Below, one piece after another: positions 9,091 through 20,775 of a stretch of DNA of 64,000 bases. The notes below the pieces were generated by a model that worked only from the letters and a program-made list of their open reading frames with translations, had not been told where the DNA came from and did no database searches. The position numbers were made by a program, and so were the translations under genes. Location of the stretch: contig SVJB01000001.1 of the NCBI GenBank assembly GCA_015069185.1, positions 1 to 64,000 of the forward strand, written 5' to 3'. This stretch comes from Oscillospiraceae bacterium (GTDB lineage Bacteria > Bacillota > Clostridia > UBA1212 > UBA1255). The stretch's first letter is position 1, and every line of letters begins with the position of its first letter.

Positions 9091-9852
9091 TTATTCACCA
9101 GCAAATAATTGCACGATTACTTTACCGTATACAGGACTTGTATATATACCTATGCCTGTTGTTGTATACTGACTATTTAACATATTTTCCTTATTAGCCT
9201 GTGAATTCATCATTGCATAAAAAGCTCCGTCGATTGTTTGATTTCCGGAAATATTTTCACCAGCAATAGTAAATAAGACTCCGTTTGCACGCATCATCTC
9301 AAAAGGGCTACCATATGAGATAGAATTATGGGAGAAATTATTATTCTCAACAATGTCTCTGGCTTTGTAGTATGCAAGTTTATTCAAAACGGTGCTGGCT
9401 TTTAATTCACTAAGATTTAACTCACTTCTGGCATTATTAACTAATCCCAAAAGCTTTTCTTCGTCAGATAATGCGCCTGATGTTTCTGTGTCACTTGGAT
9501 TATCCTCAAAATCAGTTACGTCATCAGAGCCGGAGGAATCAATAAGACTTACATCAGAAGACTTTACTGCACCGGTTGTTCCTGTGGCATAATCATAAAT
9601 CAGATACCAATTCTGAATTCTTGCCAATACTTTTACTGTTCTGTCAGAATTAAAAGTAGAGATTACCTCAAATTCTTCTCCGGCTCCGCAATGAACTTCA
9701 CACTCATCAGCAATGATATGTGCGTCTTCAAATACGGAGACAATGCTGTCATCTTCACTGGCAAATACACTGTAGCATATCATTGGAACAGTCAGAGACA
9801 TTACCAGCAGGAAAACAAACATTTTCTTTAAATTTTTACTTTTAGACTGCAT
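9091..9852 (-). CDS. Secreted SH3b-CAP (SCP/PR-1) domain protein
   Basis: A 253-residue exported protein: signal peptide (about 1-32), a bacterial SH3-like domain (about 45-100, including WYLIYDYATGTTGAVKSSDVSL), an acidic Ser/Asp/Thr linker, then a CAP domain (about 125-253) with LLGLVNNARSELNLSELKASTVLNKLAYYKA in the usual place (broken by helix turns), HNSI and a C-terminal GIGIYTSP...VQLFAGE. Such proteins occur on Clostridia surfaces or spores (YkwD-like); biochemical role unknown. ATG 9852 is chosen because GGAGG lies 8 bases upstream; the longer frame would overlap that site. Confidence 0.85.
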   Translation of the reverse strand: MQSKSKNLKKMFVFLLVMSLTVPMICYSVFASEDDSIVSVFEDAHIIADECEVHCGAGEEFEVISTFNSDRTVKVLARIQNWYLIYDYATGTTGAVKSSDVSLIDSSGSDDVTDFEDNPSDTETSGALSDEEKLLGLVNNARSELNLSELKASTVLNKLAYYKARDIVENNNFSHNSISYGSPFEMMRANGVLFTIAGENISGNQTIDGAFYAMMNSQANKENMLNSQYTTTGIGIYTSPVYGKVIVQLFAGE

Positions 9853-9921
9853 AAAAAATACCTCCAAAATCAATTATAGAGGTATTATTTACTAATTAGT
9901 ATTATGTTATACGTGAAAATA

Positions 9922-10701
9922 TTAAATAATCACTGTGCCGACAAGCTTTGCCGCCTGAATAAGTGCGGGGGAAAGGGGTTCGTCGTCTGTAACCAGCACA
10001 TCAACAGAACTAAGATCTGCAAAAGTAAATAAAAGACTTTTACCGATTTTACTGCTGTCGAGAAGTACTATAGTTTGTTTTGCTTTTGCAATGACTTTGC
10101 GCTTTAATTCTGCTTCATACATATTTGATACTGAAAATCCACTGTCCAGTGAAAAGGCTGAGGCTGAAATAAATGCACATTCAATATTAACTTTGTCAAT
10201 AAATGCCAATGCATCGGTGCCTGATACTGACAATGTGGCACGATTTACAGTGCCACCTGGGATTGTTACATTGATGTTTGAATGAGCTACAAGTTCCTGG
10301 CTTACATTGATACCTGTAGAAATTACATTCATATAGTCATTAGGGAGTATCTTTGCCAGAGCCATCATCGTAGAGCCAGCATCAAAGAAAATCGAAGAGT
10401 TTTTCTTAATGAATTGTAGTGCTTTTTGAGCAATTTGCTGCTTTGCGTGAACATTCTGCTGTGCTCTGAAGTTATACTCATTCTCATCATAGGAAGGGGA
10501 TACAACACCACCGCTGAGCATTTTCACGCTTTTAACACCACCTTGAGTTCTAATAACAAGGCCTTTTTCTTCAAGGTAAATTAAGTCCCGACGTATCGTC
10601 ATAGACGATACATCGGGAAATAAATCGCATAGAAAAGAGAGTGAAACATCACCGTATTTATCAATTATTGACAATATTGCGTTTCTTCTCTCTGTTGGCA
10701 T
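9922..10701 (-). CDS. DeoR-family transcriptional regulator
   Basis: An N-terminal DeoR winged helix (MTIRRDLIYLEEKGLVIRTQGG) and a C-terminal phosphosugar-sensing-type domain (IFFDAGSTMMALAK, VISTGINVSQELV, LDSSKIGKSLLF). 259 aa, full length. It starts 7 bp after the E1 stop codon, so it is the last gene of the dehydrogenase operon. That makes it a candidate regulator of the operon and perhaps of the divergent pta promoter, although such regulators usually sense sugar phosphates. Binding site not proven. Confidence 0.9.
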   Translation of the reverse strand: MPTERRNAILSIIDKYGDVSLSFLCDLFPDVSSMTIRRDLIYLEEKGLVIRTQGGVKSVKMLSGGVVSPSYDENEYNFRAQQNVHAKQQIAQKALQFIKKNSSIFFDAGSTMMALAKILPNDYMNVISTGINVSQELVAHSNINVTIPGGTVNRATLSVSGTDALAFIDKVNIECAFISASAFSLDSGFSVSNMYEAELKRKVIAKAKQTIVLLDSSKIGKSLLFTFADLSSVDVLVTDDEPLSPALIQAAKLVGTVII

Positions 10702-10708
10702 ATGTTAA

Positions 10709-13180
10709 TTACACACCTTTCTTTTCTGTACGGATACGCTCGTTGTTTGTAAAGTTAACATTAGGAGTATTTACGAAACCTTTGAGCGGGAGAATCTTTT
10801 CGTTGATTGCATCCAGGAACCATGAAGGCTGCGGGAAGAAGTCAGCGTCAAATTCATAAGCAGGAGTGATCCAGTTCTTAGCGCCGATAACAACCGGTGG
10901 AGCATCTAAGTAGTCAAATGCCATCTCGCTGATATTCTGAGCGATGTTGTTGAGGTAAGAACCTCTCTGACAAGCGTCAGAAGCAAGAACGATACGACCT
11001 GTCTTCTTAACTGACTCTAAAACTTTCTCATAGTTAAATGGAACAAGTGAACGAGCGTCGATAACTTCAGCGCTGATACCATACTGTTCTTCTAACATCT
11101 TAGCAGCTTTAAGAGCATTGTAAAGTGTATAACCAACTGTAAGGATTGTAATATCTGAACCAACCTTCTTAACATCTGGCTCGCCGAAAGGAATCTCGTA
11201 GCTCTCTACAGGAACGCCACCTTCGTGGAACTGCTCACCAAAGTCATAAAGTCTCTGGCTCTCAAAGAATACAACAGGGTCAGTTCCGTTAAGAGCTGTT
11301 GTCATAAGACCCTTAGCATCGTAAGGTGTAGCAGGGAAGCATACCTTAAGTCCCGGAATATGAGCACAAAGTGATGTCCAGTCTTGTGAGTGCTGAGCAC
11401 CGTACTTAGAACCAACTGAAACACGGAGAACGAGAGGCATCTTAAGAACGCCTGCACTCATAGCCTGCCATTTAGCCATCTGGTTGAAGATTTCGTCGCC
11501 TGCACATCCGAGGAAGTCACAGTACATGAGCTCTACGATAGCACGACCACCACTCATACAGTAACCAACTCCTGTACCAACAATAGCAGCCTCAGAAATA
11601 GGTGAGTTGAAGAGTCTGTGATAAGGAATAGCTTCTGTAAGTCCTCTGTAAACAGCGAAAGCGCCGCCCCAGTCTCTGTTCTCTTCGCCATATGCTACTA
11701 ATGTAGGATCTTCATAGAATTTATCAAGGATTGGTTCAAAAATAGCGTCTCTGTATTGGAATACCTTGTTCTTTGATACAGGCTTACCATTTTTATCAAA
11801 GCCGAATCTTTCTTTCTTAGAGATCTGGATAACTCTTGGGTTCTCAGCCTTAGGCATGAGTACATCAGGCTCAGCATCAAGAAGCTTAGGTGCGTGACCT
11901 TCTGAGAACATAAGATCTTCTAACTGACGAGGATTCTTGATGAAGTCCATTCTAGGTGATTTTTCTGTATCAACAGCCCAACCGCAGATCTTAGTGATGA
12001 GCTCTACGCAAGCTTTGTCGATAGCATCGAATTCAGCTGAAGAAGCAACATTAGCAAGAATAAGGTTTGTCTTAAACTCATTAACTGAATTGCCTTCAAA
12101 CCACATATCGATTTCTTCTTTTGTTCTGTAAGAAGAAGCATCTGAAGGTGAGTGGCCTGTTGTTCTGTAAGTAAGAGTATCGAGAAGAACAGGACCCTTT
12201 TTCTCGAGAAGGAGCTGCTTCTTTCTACGAACTGCATCGATAACAGCAAGAGGATTGTAACCGTCAACTCTCTCAGCATACATTTGCTCAGGGTTAACAC
12301 CAGCACCGATACGAGCAACGAATTCATAACCCATTGTCTCACCGTTTGTCTGACCACCCATAGCATACTGGTTGTTATAAACGTTGAAAAGAATCGGGAG
12401 ACCGCCGTTCATGTCGCCTTCCCAAAGTTTCTTATACTGGTCCATAGCTGCAAATGAAAGAGCTTCCCAAACAGGACCACGGCCCATAGAACCGTCACCG
12501 ATGTTAGCAACAACGATACCAGGCTTTCTGTTTACTTTCTTAAAGAGGGCACTACCTGTAGCAACTGTAGCACTACCACCAACGATAGCGTTGTTAGGAT
12601 AGATACCGAAAGGACAGAAGAATGCGTGCATTGATCCGCCGAGACCCTTGTGGAAACCTGTCTCACGAGCAAAGATTTCAGCAAGTGTACCATAGATAAG
12701 GAAGTCAATTGCAAGTTCCTTAACAGTAGCTTGGTCTCCTTGAACAATCTTAAGGATAGCGCCATCAAAGTAGCCTTCCATGATGTCCATTAATTCTTTA
12801 TCGCTAAGCTTTTCAATTGCTGATAAACCTTTAGCGAGGATCTCACCGTGGGATCTGTGTGAACCAAAGATCCAGTCGTTAGTATCAAGTACATAAGCCT
12901 GACCTACAGCTGAAGCTTCCTGACCGATTGATAAGTGAGCCGGTCCCGGATGGCTGTACTGAATTCCGTTATATTCACTTGTTGTTTTAATGCTGTTTAA
13001 CATAAGCTCGAATTCTCTTATGATAAACATATCTCTGTAAATACGTAAGAAGTCTTCTTTTGAATAGTTAGCTTTTTCTTCTTCGATTGTTTTATTGTAC
13101 TGGTTTAATGGAGTATCCTGGTACTTAATCCAACCTGATTTTCTGACTTCTTTCTGGTCAATAAATTGTGACTTTGGCAT
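10709..13180 (-). CDS. Fused E1 alpha-beta subunit of a pyruvate/2-oxoacid dehydrogenase complex
   Basis: Thiamine-diphosphate decarboxylase component that passes an acyl group to lipoyl-E2. Residues about 60-400 are the alpha part, with the ThDP/Mg motif [14 protein letters not shown] ... YNNQYAMGG and the phosphorylation-loop-like TTGHSPSD. Residues about 470-823 are the beta part ([58 protein letters not shown]). Most homologues encode the two parts separately, so this is a one-piece E1 of 823 aa. With E2 and E3 upstream, the substrate is probably pyruvate because pta-ackA diverge next door; acetoin or another 2-oxoacid is possible. Confidence 0.9.
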   Translation of the reverse strand: MPKSQFIDQKEVRKSGWIKYQDTPLNQYNKTIEEEKANYSKEDFLRIYRDMFIIREFELMLNSIKTTSEYNGIQYSHPGPAHLSIGQEASAVGQAYVLDTNDWIFGSHRSHGEILAKGLSAIEKLSDKELMDIMEGYFDGAILKIVQGDQATVKELAIDFLIYGTLAEIFARETGFHKGLGGSMHAFFCPFGIYPNNAIVGGSATVATGSALFKKVNRKPGIVVANIGDGSMGRGPVWEALSFAAMDQYKKLWEGDMNGGLPILFNVYNNQYAMGGQTNGETMGYEFVARIGAGVNPEQMYAERVDGYNPLAVIDAVRRKKQLLLEKKGPVLLDTLTYRTTGHSPSDASSYRTKEEIDMWFEGNSVNEFKTNLILANVASSAEFDAIDKACVELITKICGWAVDTEKSPRMDFIKNPRQLEDLMFSEGHAPKLLDAEPDVLMPKAENPRVIQISKKERFGFDKNGKPVSKNKVFQYRDAIFEPILDKFYEDPTLVAYGEENRDWGGAFAVYRGLTEAIPYHRLFNSPISEAAIVGTGVGYCMSGGRAIVELMYCDFLGCAGDEIFNQMAKWQAMSAGVLKMPLVLRVSVGSKYGAQHSQDWTSLCAHIPGLKVCFPATPYDAKGLMTTALNGTDPVVFFESQRLYDFGEQFHEGGVPVESYEIPFGEPDVKKVGSDITILTVGYTLYNALKAAKMLEEQYGISAEVIDARSLVPFNYEKVLESVKKTGRIVLASDACQRGSYLNNIAQNISEMAFDYLDAPPVVIGAKNWITPAYEFDADFFPQPSWFLDAINEKILPLKGFVNTPNVNFTNNERIRTEKKGV

Positions 13181-13208
13181 AAATCTTTACCTCTTTCTTT
13201 ATATTTTA

Positions 13209-14576
13209 TTAGTGAAATTCAAAAATACCTTCACGGATTACTTCGCATACAGATGGGTGAGGGAATACGAGTTGCTTAATATCATTAATAGGCATCTCTG
13301 TTTCAATCATCATACCTGCACCGTATATAATCTCAGATGAATAGTTACCGATCATGTGAACACCGATAACATTTCTGTATTTCTTATTGATAAGCACTTT
13401 AATAATGCCGTCTCCGCCTTCGTTTTCAGCAACGTATCTGCCGGAGTACATCATAGAAAGTTTAACTACTTCGTAGTCGATACCCTTATTCTTAGCAGTT
13501 TCTTCTGTCTCACCAACACCTGCAACTTCAGGATTTGTATAAATAACAGAAGGAATAGCGTTGTAACGCATCGTATCTTTGATACCAAGGATATCATTGA
13601 TAGCAACTTCTGTTTCTCTGTATGCTGTATGAGCAAGCATTGAATATCCGTTAACGTCACCTGTTGCATATACGCCTGCGATGTTTGTACGGCCCTTGTT
13701 ATCTGTCTTAATCTTGCCGCGCTCTGTCTCTACGCCGATAGTCTCTAAGCCAAGGCCTTCTGTGAAAGCTCTACGGCCGATACTAAGAAGTACTTTATCT
13801 GCGGCAACTTCAAATGTCTTGCCATCTGCTTCGTAAATAACTTTGCCGGGCTGAACACCTGTAACTTTACATCCAAGATTGAATGTAACGCCTTTTTTCT
13901 GGTAGTTCTTAAGAAGAATTTCAGAAATCTCAGCGTCTGTAGGACCTGCAATCTTATTCATCATTTCGATAACAGTTACCTTAGAACCTGCAGTGTTGAA
14001 GTAAGACGCCATCTCAAGGCCGATAACACCGCCGCCGATAACAGCCAGATTTGCCGGAACTTCTTCTAAGTCAAGGATCTCACGGTTAGTAAGAACAAAG
14101 CCTGACTCTAAGCCTTCCTTAACACCCGGGATCGGAGGAGTTACCGGTACAGAACCTGTAGCGATAAGAAGTTTAGCACCTGTATATTCAGTATCTCCGG
14201 CCTTAACTGTAAAGCCTTCAGCTGTTCTGCCTGTAATAGTAGCAACTTCCATAACTGTTGTCACTTTAAGTTTCTTAAGCTTAGACTTAATACCACCAAC
14301 GAGAGTTGATACAACTTTGTTCTTGCGGCCAACTACGAATTTGTGGTCAAGTTTAAGACCTTCAGCGCTAACACCGTATTTCTCACCGTGAGCAGCTCCG
14401 TCAAAAATCTTTGCAGAGTAGAGGAGAGCTTTTGAAGGAATACAACCTTCGTTTAAGCAAACACCACCGATAAATCTTTTTTCGATAAGTAATGTGTTAA
14501 GACCTGCTTCGCCTGCGCGCTCTGCTGCTAAGTATCCGGCAGGACCACCACCGATTACGATTAAATCATATACCAT
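13209..14576 (-). CDS. lpdA: Dihydrolipoyl dehydrogenase (E3)
   Basis: FAD disulfide oxidoreductase that reoxidises dihydrolipoyl-E2 with NAD+. It shows the FAD Rossmann motif VIGGGPAGYLAAERAG, the redox disulfide GGVCLNEGCIPSKALL (Cys about 41 and 46), a second NAD-binding GGGVIGLEMAS, the FAD-binding YATGDVNG and the C-terminal HPSVCEVIRE active-site His-Glu. 455 aa, with no N-terminal lipoyl domain. It sits between the E2 and E1 genes with gaps of 14 and 28 bp. Confidence 0.96.
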   Translation of the reverse strand: MVYDLIVIGGGPAGYLAAERAGEAGLNTLLIEKRFIGGVCLNEGCIPSKALLYSAKIFDGAAHGEKYGVSAEGLKLDHKFVVGRKNKVVSTLVGGIKSKLKKLKVTTVMEVATITGRTAEGFTVKAGDTEYTGAKLLIATGSVPVTPPIPGVKEGLESGFVLTNREILDLEEVPANLAVIGGGVIGLEMASYFNTAGSKVTVIEMMNKIAGPTDAEISEILLKNYQKKGVTFNLGCKVTGVQPGKVIYEADGKTFEVAADKVLLSIGRRAFTEGLGLETIGVETERGKIKTDNKGRTNIAGVYATGDVNGYSMLAHTAYRETEVAINDILGIKDTMRYNAIPSVIYTNPEVAGVGETEETAKNKGIDYEVVKLSMMYSGRYVAENEGGDGIIKVLINKKYRNVIGVHMIGNYSSEIIYGAGMMIETEMPINDIKQLVFPHPSVCEVIREGIFEFH

Positions 14577-14590
14577 AATTAAAACACTCC

Positions 14591-15928
14591 TTATTTAATA
14601 AGCATCATGTTGAAGTTTTCCAGGTTCTTGCAAAGTTCTTGTAAGAATCTTGCTGCAGGTGCACCGTCTAATGCTCTGTGGTCAAATGTAAGAGAAAGAG
14701 TCATAGCCTGGTACATTTTCATTTCACCGTTAACATTCTTAACACGTGTCTGCAGTGTATTAACACCGATGATACATGTTTGTGGAGGATTGATAACAGG
14801 GGTGAATGATTCAATACCCAGTGTACCTAAGTTAGTGATTGTGATTGTGCCACCCTTGAGAAGATCAGGATTGATTGTACCTTCCTGAGCGCTTGTAGCA
14901 AGCTTCTTAGCTTCGATAGAGATTTCGTTAAGAGACTTTGTGTTAGCATCCATAAGTGTCGGAACCATAAGTCCTCTTGGAGTATCTACAGCGATACCGA
15001 GGTGAGCATTCTTAAAATATCTCATAACTGTACCATCTTCAATGAAATTAGCGTTACAATCTTTGTGATTGAGAACAACTCTTGATACAGCGTAGAGGAT
15101 AATATCGTTAATTGTAATGTTTGCAAGACCCATTGTCTCACGAACATCTTTAAGCTGCTTTCTGAAGTTTAAGATGTTTGTAGCATCGAAAGAAGCGTTG
15201 AGAGTGAGCTGAGCCATTGTTGACAGAGAAGCGTGCATTGATTTTGAAATAACCTTACGGATATTAGGAATCTTAACATCTTCATATTCAGGAGCCTGAG
15301 CTACAGGAGCTGCAACGCTTGCAGCAGCTACAGGAGAATCAAGATCTGCTGTAGAGATTCTGCCATTGAAGCCTGTTCCGTTCATATCGCTTGTAGCCAT
15401 AGCGCTGGCTGCGTATGTTGTATTAGCACCTGATGCAACAAAGTTCTTTACATCGCTTTCTATAATGCGTCCATAAGGGCCTGTGCCTGCTACGAATGCA
15501 GTATTAACACCTGTTCTCTGAGCGTAAGCTTTTGCTCTTGGTGATACAGGTGCACCTTCCTGAATATTTGCTGCAGGAGCACTAGCTACAGCTGCAGCTG
15601 CTACAGGAGCTTCTTCTTTTGCCGGAGCTGCTTCCTCTGCAGGAGCTTCTTCGCTACCTGTGTTGGGGTTGAATTCTTCAAAACTCTCTCCGGGATTACC
15701 TATAACACATACATTTAATAAACAAGGAACATCGTCGCCTTCTTCAAAGAAGATAGCAAGTACTGTTCCTTCTAATTTTGATTCTTCGTCAAATGTTGCT
15801 TTGTCTGTTTCGTAAGTAAAGAGCATGTCGCCGACTTTAACCTGATCGCCGACTTTAATATTCCATTTAGAAATAATACAGCTCTCGACAGACTGACCTT
15901 GTCTTGGCATAATTACTGGTGTTGCCAT
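14591..15928 (-). CDS. Dihydrolipoamide acyltransferase (E2)
   Basis: Core of the dehydrogenase complex. One lipoyl domain (about 1-78, lipoyl Lys in YETDKATFDEES), a Pro/Ala/Glu-rich swinging linker, a peripheral subunit-binding domain (about 128-162, VSPRAKAYAQRTGV...GPYGRIIESDV) and a catalytic acyltransferase domain ending with the active-site motif FDHRALDGAPAARF. 445 aa. First gene of the operon; GGAGG lies 8 bp before the ATG. Substrate identity depends on the E1, see that entry. Confidence 0.94.
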   Translation of the reverse strand: MATPVIMPRQGQSVESCIISKWNIKVGDQVKVGDMLFTYETDKATFDEESKLEGTVLAIFFEEGDDVPCLLNVCVIGNPGESFEEFNPNTGSEEAPAEEAAPAKEEAPVAAAAVASAPAANIQEGAPVSPRAKAYAQRTGVNTAFVAGTGPYGRIIESDVKNFVASGANTTYAASAMATSDMNGTGFNGRISTADLDSPVAAASVAAPVAQAPEYEDVKIPNIRKVISKSMHASLSTMAQLTLNASFDATNILNFRKQLKDVRETMGLANITINDIILYAVSRVVLNHKDCNANFIEDGTVMRYFKNAHLGIAVDTPRGLMVPTLMDANTKSLNEISIEAKKLATSAQEGTINPDLLKGGTITITNLGTLGIESFTPVINPPQTCIIGVNTLQTRVKNVNGEMKMYQAMTLSLTFDHRALDGAPAARFLQELCKNLENFNMMLIK

Positions 15929-15954
15929 TTAAAAACCTCCTAAGTAAATGATAC

Positions 15955-17267
<1,313 letters not shown>

Positions 17268-17286
17268 TTAAAGGAGGAAATATTAA

Positions 17287-18477
17287 ATGAATATACTCGT
17301 TATAAATTGCGGTAGCTCATCATTAAAATATCAGCTCATCGACTCAGAGACAGAGAATGTACTTGCAAAGGGTCTTTGTGAGAGAATCGGTATTAATGAT
17401 TCGTTTATTAAACAAACAGTTCCTGGTAAAGATGCAGTAGTAATTAACTGCGAGCTTAAAGATCACAACGATGCAATTGCTCAGGTTATCAGCGCACTTA
17501 CAGATAAAGAAATTGGTGTTATTGCTGATCTTAGCGGTATTAGCGCAGTAGGACACAGAGTTGTTCATGGTGGCGAGAAGTTCCATAAATCTGTAATCAT
17601 TGATGAGAATGTTATGATGGCAATTGATCAGTGCGTACCACTGGCACCGCTTCACAATCCTCCGAATATCATCGGTATCAAGGCTTGTCAGGCTGCTATG
17701 CAGGGCGTACCTCAAGTTGCAGTGTTTGATACTGCTTTCCATCAGACAATGCCTAAGGAATCATATATGTATGCCATTCCTTATGAGTATTACGAAAAAT
17801 ATGGTATTCGTAAGTATGGTTTCCATGGTACATCACATAAGTTTGTTGCAGAGCGTTGTGCACAGATCTTAGGTAAGCCAATCGAAGAGACAAAGATCAT
17901 TACTTGTCACATCGGTAACGGTGGCAGTATCAGTGCTGTTAAGAACGGTAAATGTATCGACACATCAATGGGCTTTACTCCATTAGACGGTATCGTAATG
18001 GGAACACGTTCAGGTATTCTTGATCCAGCTGTTGTTTTATTCCTTATGGAGAATGAAGGCTTGAACGAAAAAGAAATGAACAACGTTCTTAATAAGAAGT
18101 CAGGCCTCGCTGGTGTTTCTGGTGTAAGCAGTGATATGCGTGATGTATACGCAGCAGCTCAGGAAGGTAACGAGAAAGCACAGCTTGCTCTTGACATTTT
18201 TGCGCATAGAGTAAAGGCATATATCGGCGAGTATTTTGCTGAAATGAATGGCGCTGACGCAATTGTTTTCACAGCAGGTATCGGTGAGAATGATATGGCA
18301 GCAAGACTGGCTTCTGTATCCGGCCTTGAAGCTCTCGGTATAGTTATTGATCCTGAAAAGAATAATCGCCGTGGTGGTGAGTTTGAGATTTCTGCTGATA
18401 ACTCCAAAGTTAAGGTTTATGTTATCTCAACAAATGAAGAATTAGCCATCGCACGTGAGACAGCAGCTTTGGTGTGA
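17287..18477 (+). CDS. ackA: Acetate kinase
   Basis: Transfers phosphate from acetyl phosphate to ADP, the ATP-yielding last step to acetate. 396 aa with N-terminal [11 protein letters not shown], the VVHGGEKF motif, DTAFHQTMP, the GFHGTSHK active-site loop, CHIGNGGS and the FTAGIGEN nucleotide-binding motif. A strong AAAGGAGG precedes the ATG. Codon use is strongly biased, as expected for a highly expressed catabolic gene. Confidence 0.98.
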   Translation: MNILVINCGSSSLKYQLIDSETENVLAKGLCERIGINDSFIKQTVPGKDAVVINCELKDHNDAIAQVISALTDKEIGVIADLSGISAVGHRVVHGGEKFHKSVIIDENVMMAIDQCVPLAPLHNPPNIIGIKACQAAMQGVPQVAVFDTAFHQTMPKESYMYAIPYEYYEKYGIRKYGFHGTSHKFVAERCAQILGKPIEETKIITCHIGNGGSISAVKNGKCIDTSMGFTPLDGIVMGTRSGILDPAVVLFLMENEGLNEKEMNNVLNKKSGLAGVSGVSSDMRDVYAAAQEGNEKAQLALDIFAHRVKAYIGEYFAEMNGADAIVFTAGIGENDMAARLASVSGLEALGIVIDPEKNNRRGGEFEISADNSKVKVYVISTNEELAIARETAALV

Positions 18478-18505
18478 GATTAGTTATATAATTAAATATG
18501 CCTTT

Positions 18506-18547
18506 AAGTCCGACAGTGGTAATCTACCAAAGTCGGACTTTTTTATT
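18506..18547 (+). terminator. Intrinsic terminator of pta-ackA
   Basis: Outer stem AAGTCCGAC / GTCGGACTT with an inner TGGTA / TACCA hairpin, then a T-rich tail from 18541. Confidence 0.9.
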
Positions 18548-18620
18548 AGAATTAATTAATGTATAATATTGGATGATATATCGTTTTGCAGGATTTGTAT
18601 GACAGAAGGTTAAATATATT

Positions 18621-20624
18621 ATGAAAATAATAAATAAAACTATAATTATTTTTTTATTGATTATCAGTATGTGTATATGTGGATGCTTTGGTCCGGATAA
18701 TACACCTGATTTGTTATACAGTCCGTATAATCAGACACCATCAGGCACACCGAAGATAACTCCGTATACTACGCCTGAGCCAACTGTAAATATACCTAAA
18801 AAACAAGTAACATCATTTGATGAACTTGTAGAATTTGCTGATAGTAATCAAGTACAAGCAGGGGATACAATATACATCGAGTCTGGTTTTGAGATTATAA
18901 ATGAAGTGATTTTTACAGTTCCAGTTTCCTTCTGTATAAATGCTAAGTTACAATTTACTGAACGTATTTTTGTGAATACAAAAGAAAATGCAGAAGTGTC
19001 AGTTCATGTTAGCAGCTACGCCGGGGGACAGGAAGTGGATATAGTATATAATGCGCCTTCTTGCAATCTTTCTTGGAGTGGATCATATATTCCAAGTGAG
19101 AAAATGGTTGCTGAAATAATGAACGTGAGAATATATAACGGCGTAAATATCTGTGAAAAATATGGTATCGGCGGTAACGGACATGAAGAAATATTATCAT
19201 TTACTTTGAGGACAGAAGAAAACAGTGATATAACTACGCCGTATGAGTTCTCAATAAATGGCAATGTTATATCTATAGCAGTATCTTACCTGACACCGGA
19301 TACAGCTTTGGAAAATGCTGCAGCATATATTAAATTATCAAATGGTAATAATATAATATACGATGTGGATTTGACTAAGGAGCAGATATATACAGTTGTT
19401 GACTCGGATGGTAATAAAAGATCATATGTAATCAGAACAGATAGAATTACATATAATTTACCGGTTTTCTATATAGAGATTGAAAATGATGCAGAGGTAG
19501 TATCAAGAGAAGAGTATTTAAACGCAACAGTCAGAGTTGACACCAGGAATGCTGCCAATGAATTTCCGTCTCTGGATACGACTGATATATTAATACGTGG
19601 CAGAGGACACTATAGCTGGAAATTTGACAAAAAATCATATAAAATTCGTTTTGATAAAAAAACGTCAGTTATGGGAATGAATGCTTCTAAAAATTGGGTT
19701 TTAATATCAAACTATGTGGATAGGAGTCTGATTCAAAACTATATTGCACTGGAAATGGGTAAGACGATGAGTCACATACCTTACCATTCTACACAATATC
19801 CTGTTGATGTATTTGTGAATGGAAAATATAGAGGTGTGTATACTTTTGGTGAGCAATTAGAGGTAAAACCGGAAAGAATACAACTTACTGAAAGTTATGA
19901 TGAACCGGACACCGATTATTTACTGGAGGTTGGCGGCTCTGATGACGGTGATATGATAAATAGAGATTATTTTCACGCCGGAACATTAAAATTTGTTGCT
20001 ATAAAACATCCTGATAGTAGCAAACTCTCACAGAATCAAATTGATTATCTGATAGATTATGTAAGCAGAGCGGACAAGGCTGTGCGCGAATTAAACGGTT
20101 ATGATGAGTATATTGATATAGATAGCCTGATAGATTGGGTAATAATTCATGAGCTTTCATATAATTTAGACTGCTGTTTCAGGCGTAGCTGCTATTTAAT
20201 AAAAGAAAAAGGTGGCAAACTTAAGATGGGACCTATTTGGGATTTTGACCTGGGCTTTGGCAGTTTCTATAGATATCAGGAAGGTGATTGGGCAACAATA
20301 GGCACTGAAGGTGGGTATGTTGGAATTACCTGGATGAATTATCTGAAAGAAGATGAAGCGTTCATGGAAAAACTACAAAATCGATGGAATAATATAAAAG
20401 AGTCACTTTTAGAAAATGCTCTGACATCTATTGAGTCTATGGCAATTGTAATACAACCATCAGCTCAAATGAATTTTGCTGTGTGGGATATATTAGGAAA
20501 ATCAGTACCGTCTCAACCTAACGAACATAAAAAATATAACACCTATGAACTTCAAATAGAACGCCTTAAAACATTTATAGAGAATAGATATGAATGGTTT
20601 GATAAACAATTAAATCCGGGTTAA
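18621..20624 (+). CDS. CotH-family lipoprotein
   Basis: 667 aa with a lipoprotein signal (lipobox ICGC at about residue 20) and a Pro/Thr-rich segment, an N-terminal region of about 250 residues (beta-rich), then a CotH domain (about 290-560): RGRGHYSWKFDKKSYKIRF, NWVLISNYVDRSLIQNYIA, VNGKYRGVYTFGEQLEV and the metal-binding GPIWDFDLGFGSF. CotH proteins are atypical kinases of spore-coat proteins, but in gut and rumen Clostridia they also occur as surface lipoproteins without spore genes. Function here unknown. A second CotH gene lies at the right edge of the window. Confidence 0.85.
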   Translation: MKIINKTIIIFLLIISMCICGCFGPDNTPDLLYSPYNQTPSGTPKITPYTTPEPTVNIPKKQVTSFDELVEFADSNQVQAGDTIYIESGFEIINEVIFTVPVSFCINAKLQFTERIFVNTKENAEVSVHVSSYAGGQEVDIVYNAPSCNLSWSGSYIPSEKMVAEIMNVRIYNGVNICEKYGIGGNGHEEILSFTLRTEENSDITTPYEFSINGNVISIAVSYLTPDTALENAAAYIKLSNGNNIIYDVDLTKEQIYTVVDSDGNKRSYVIRTDRITYNLPVFYIEIENDAEVVSREEYLNATVRVDTRNAANEFPSLDTTDILIRGRGHYSWKFDKKSYKIRFDKKTSVMGMNASKNWVLISNYVDRSLIQNYIALEMGKTMSHIPYHSTQYPVDVFVNGKYRGVYTFGEQLEVKPERIQLTESYDEPDTDYLLEVGGSDDGDMINRDYFHAGTLKFVAIKHPDSSKLSQNQIDYLIDYVSRADKAVRELNGYDEYIDIDSLIDWVIIHELSYNLDCCFRRSCYLIKEKGGKLKMGPIWDFDLGFGSFYRYQEGDWATIGTEGGYVGITWMNYLKEDEAFMEKLQNRWNNIKESLLENALTSIESMAIVIQPSAQMNFAVWDILGKSVPSQPNEHKKYNTYELQIERLKTFIENRYEWFDKQLNPG

Positions 20625-20678
20625 ATGTAGCCATCGGAATTTGTGGATATAAAGTTAAAAATACTACAAAATTAGTTG

Positions 20679-20707
20679 TTGCATTGTGTGTTTTTATCGT
20701 GTATAAT
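20679..20707 (+). promoter_or_regulatory. Sigma-A promoter of the rpmF operon
   Basis: TTGCAT (20679-20684), 17-bp spacer, consensus TATAAT (20702-20707). Confidence 0.75.
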
Positions 20708-20710
20708 AAG

Positions 20711-20751
20711 CAAGTTGATTTTAAATCAATGTGATTTTATAAGTCAACTTG
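20711..20751 (+). promoter_or_regulatory. Inverted repeat in the rpmF 5' untranslated region
   Basis: CAAGTTGA at 20711-20718 and TCAACTTG at 20744-20751 can pair (8 bp) in the leader just before the GGAGGTG ribosome site. It could be an autoregulatory hairpin or an operator; I know no named leader of this form. Confidence 0.45.
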
Positions 20752-20775
20752 ATTTGCGCAGGAGGTGTTAGCAAG

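Noticed and set aside
12004-12366. Long opposite-frame ORFs inside the E1 gene and other conserved genes
   Set aside because: Shadow frames of a gene with strong motifs; no ribosome sites and unlikely composition.
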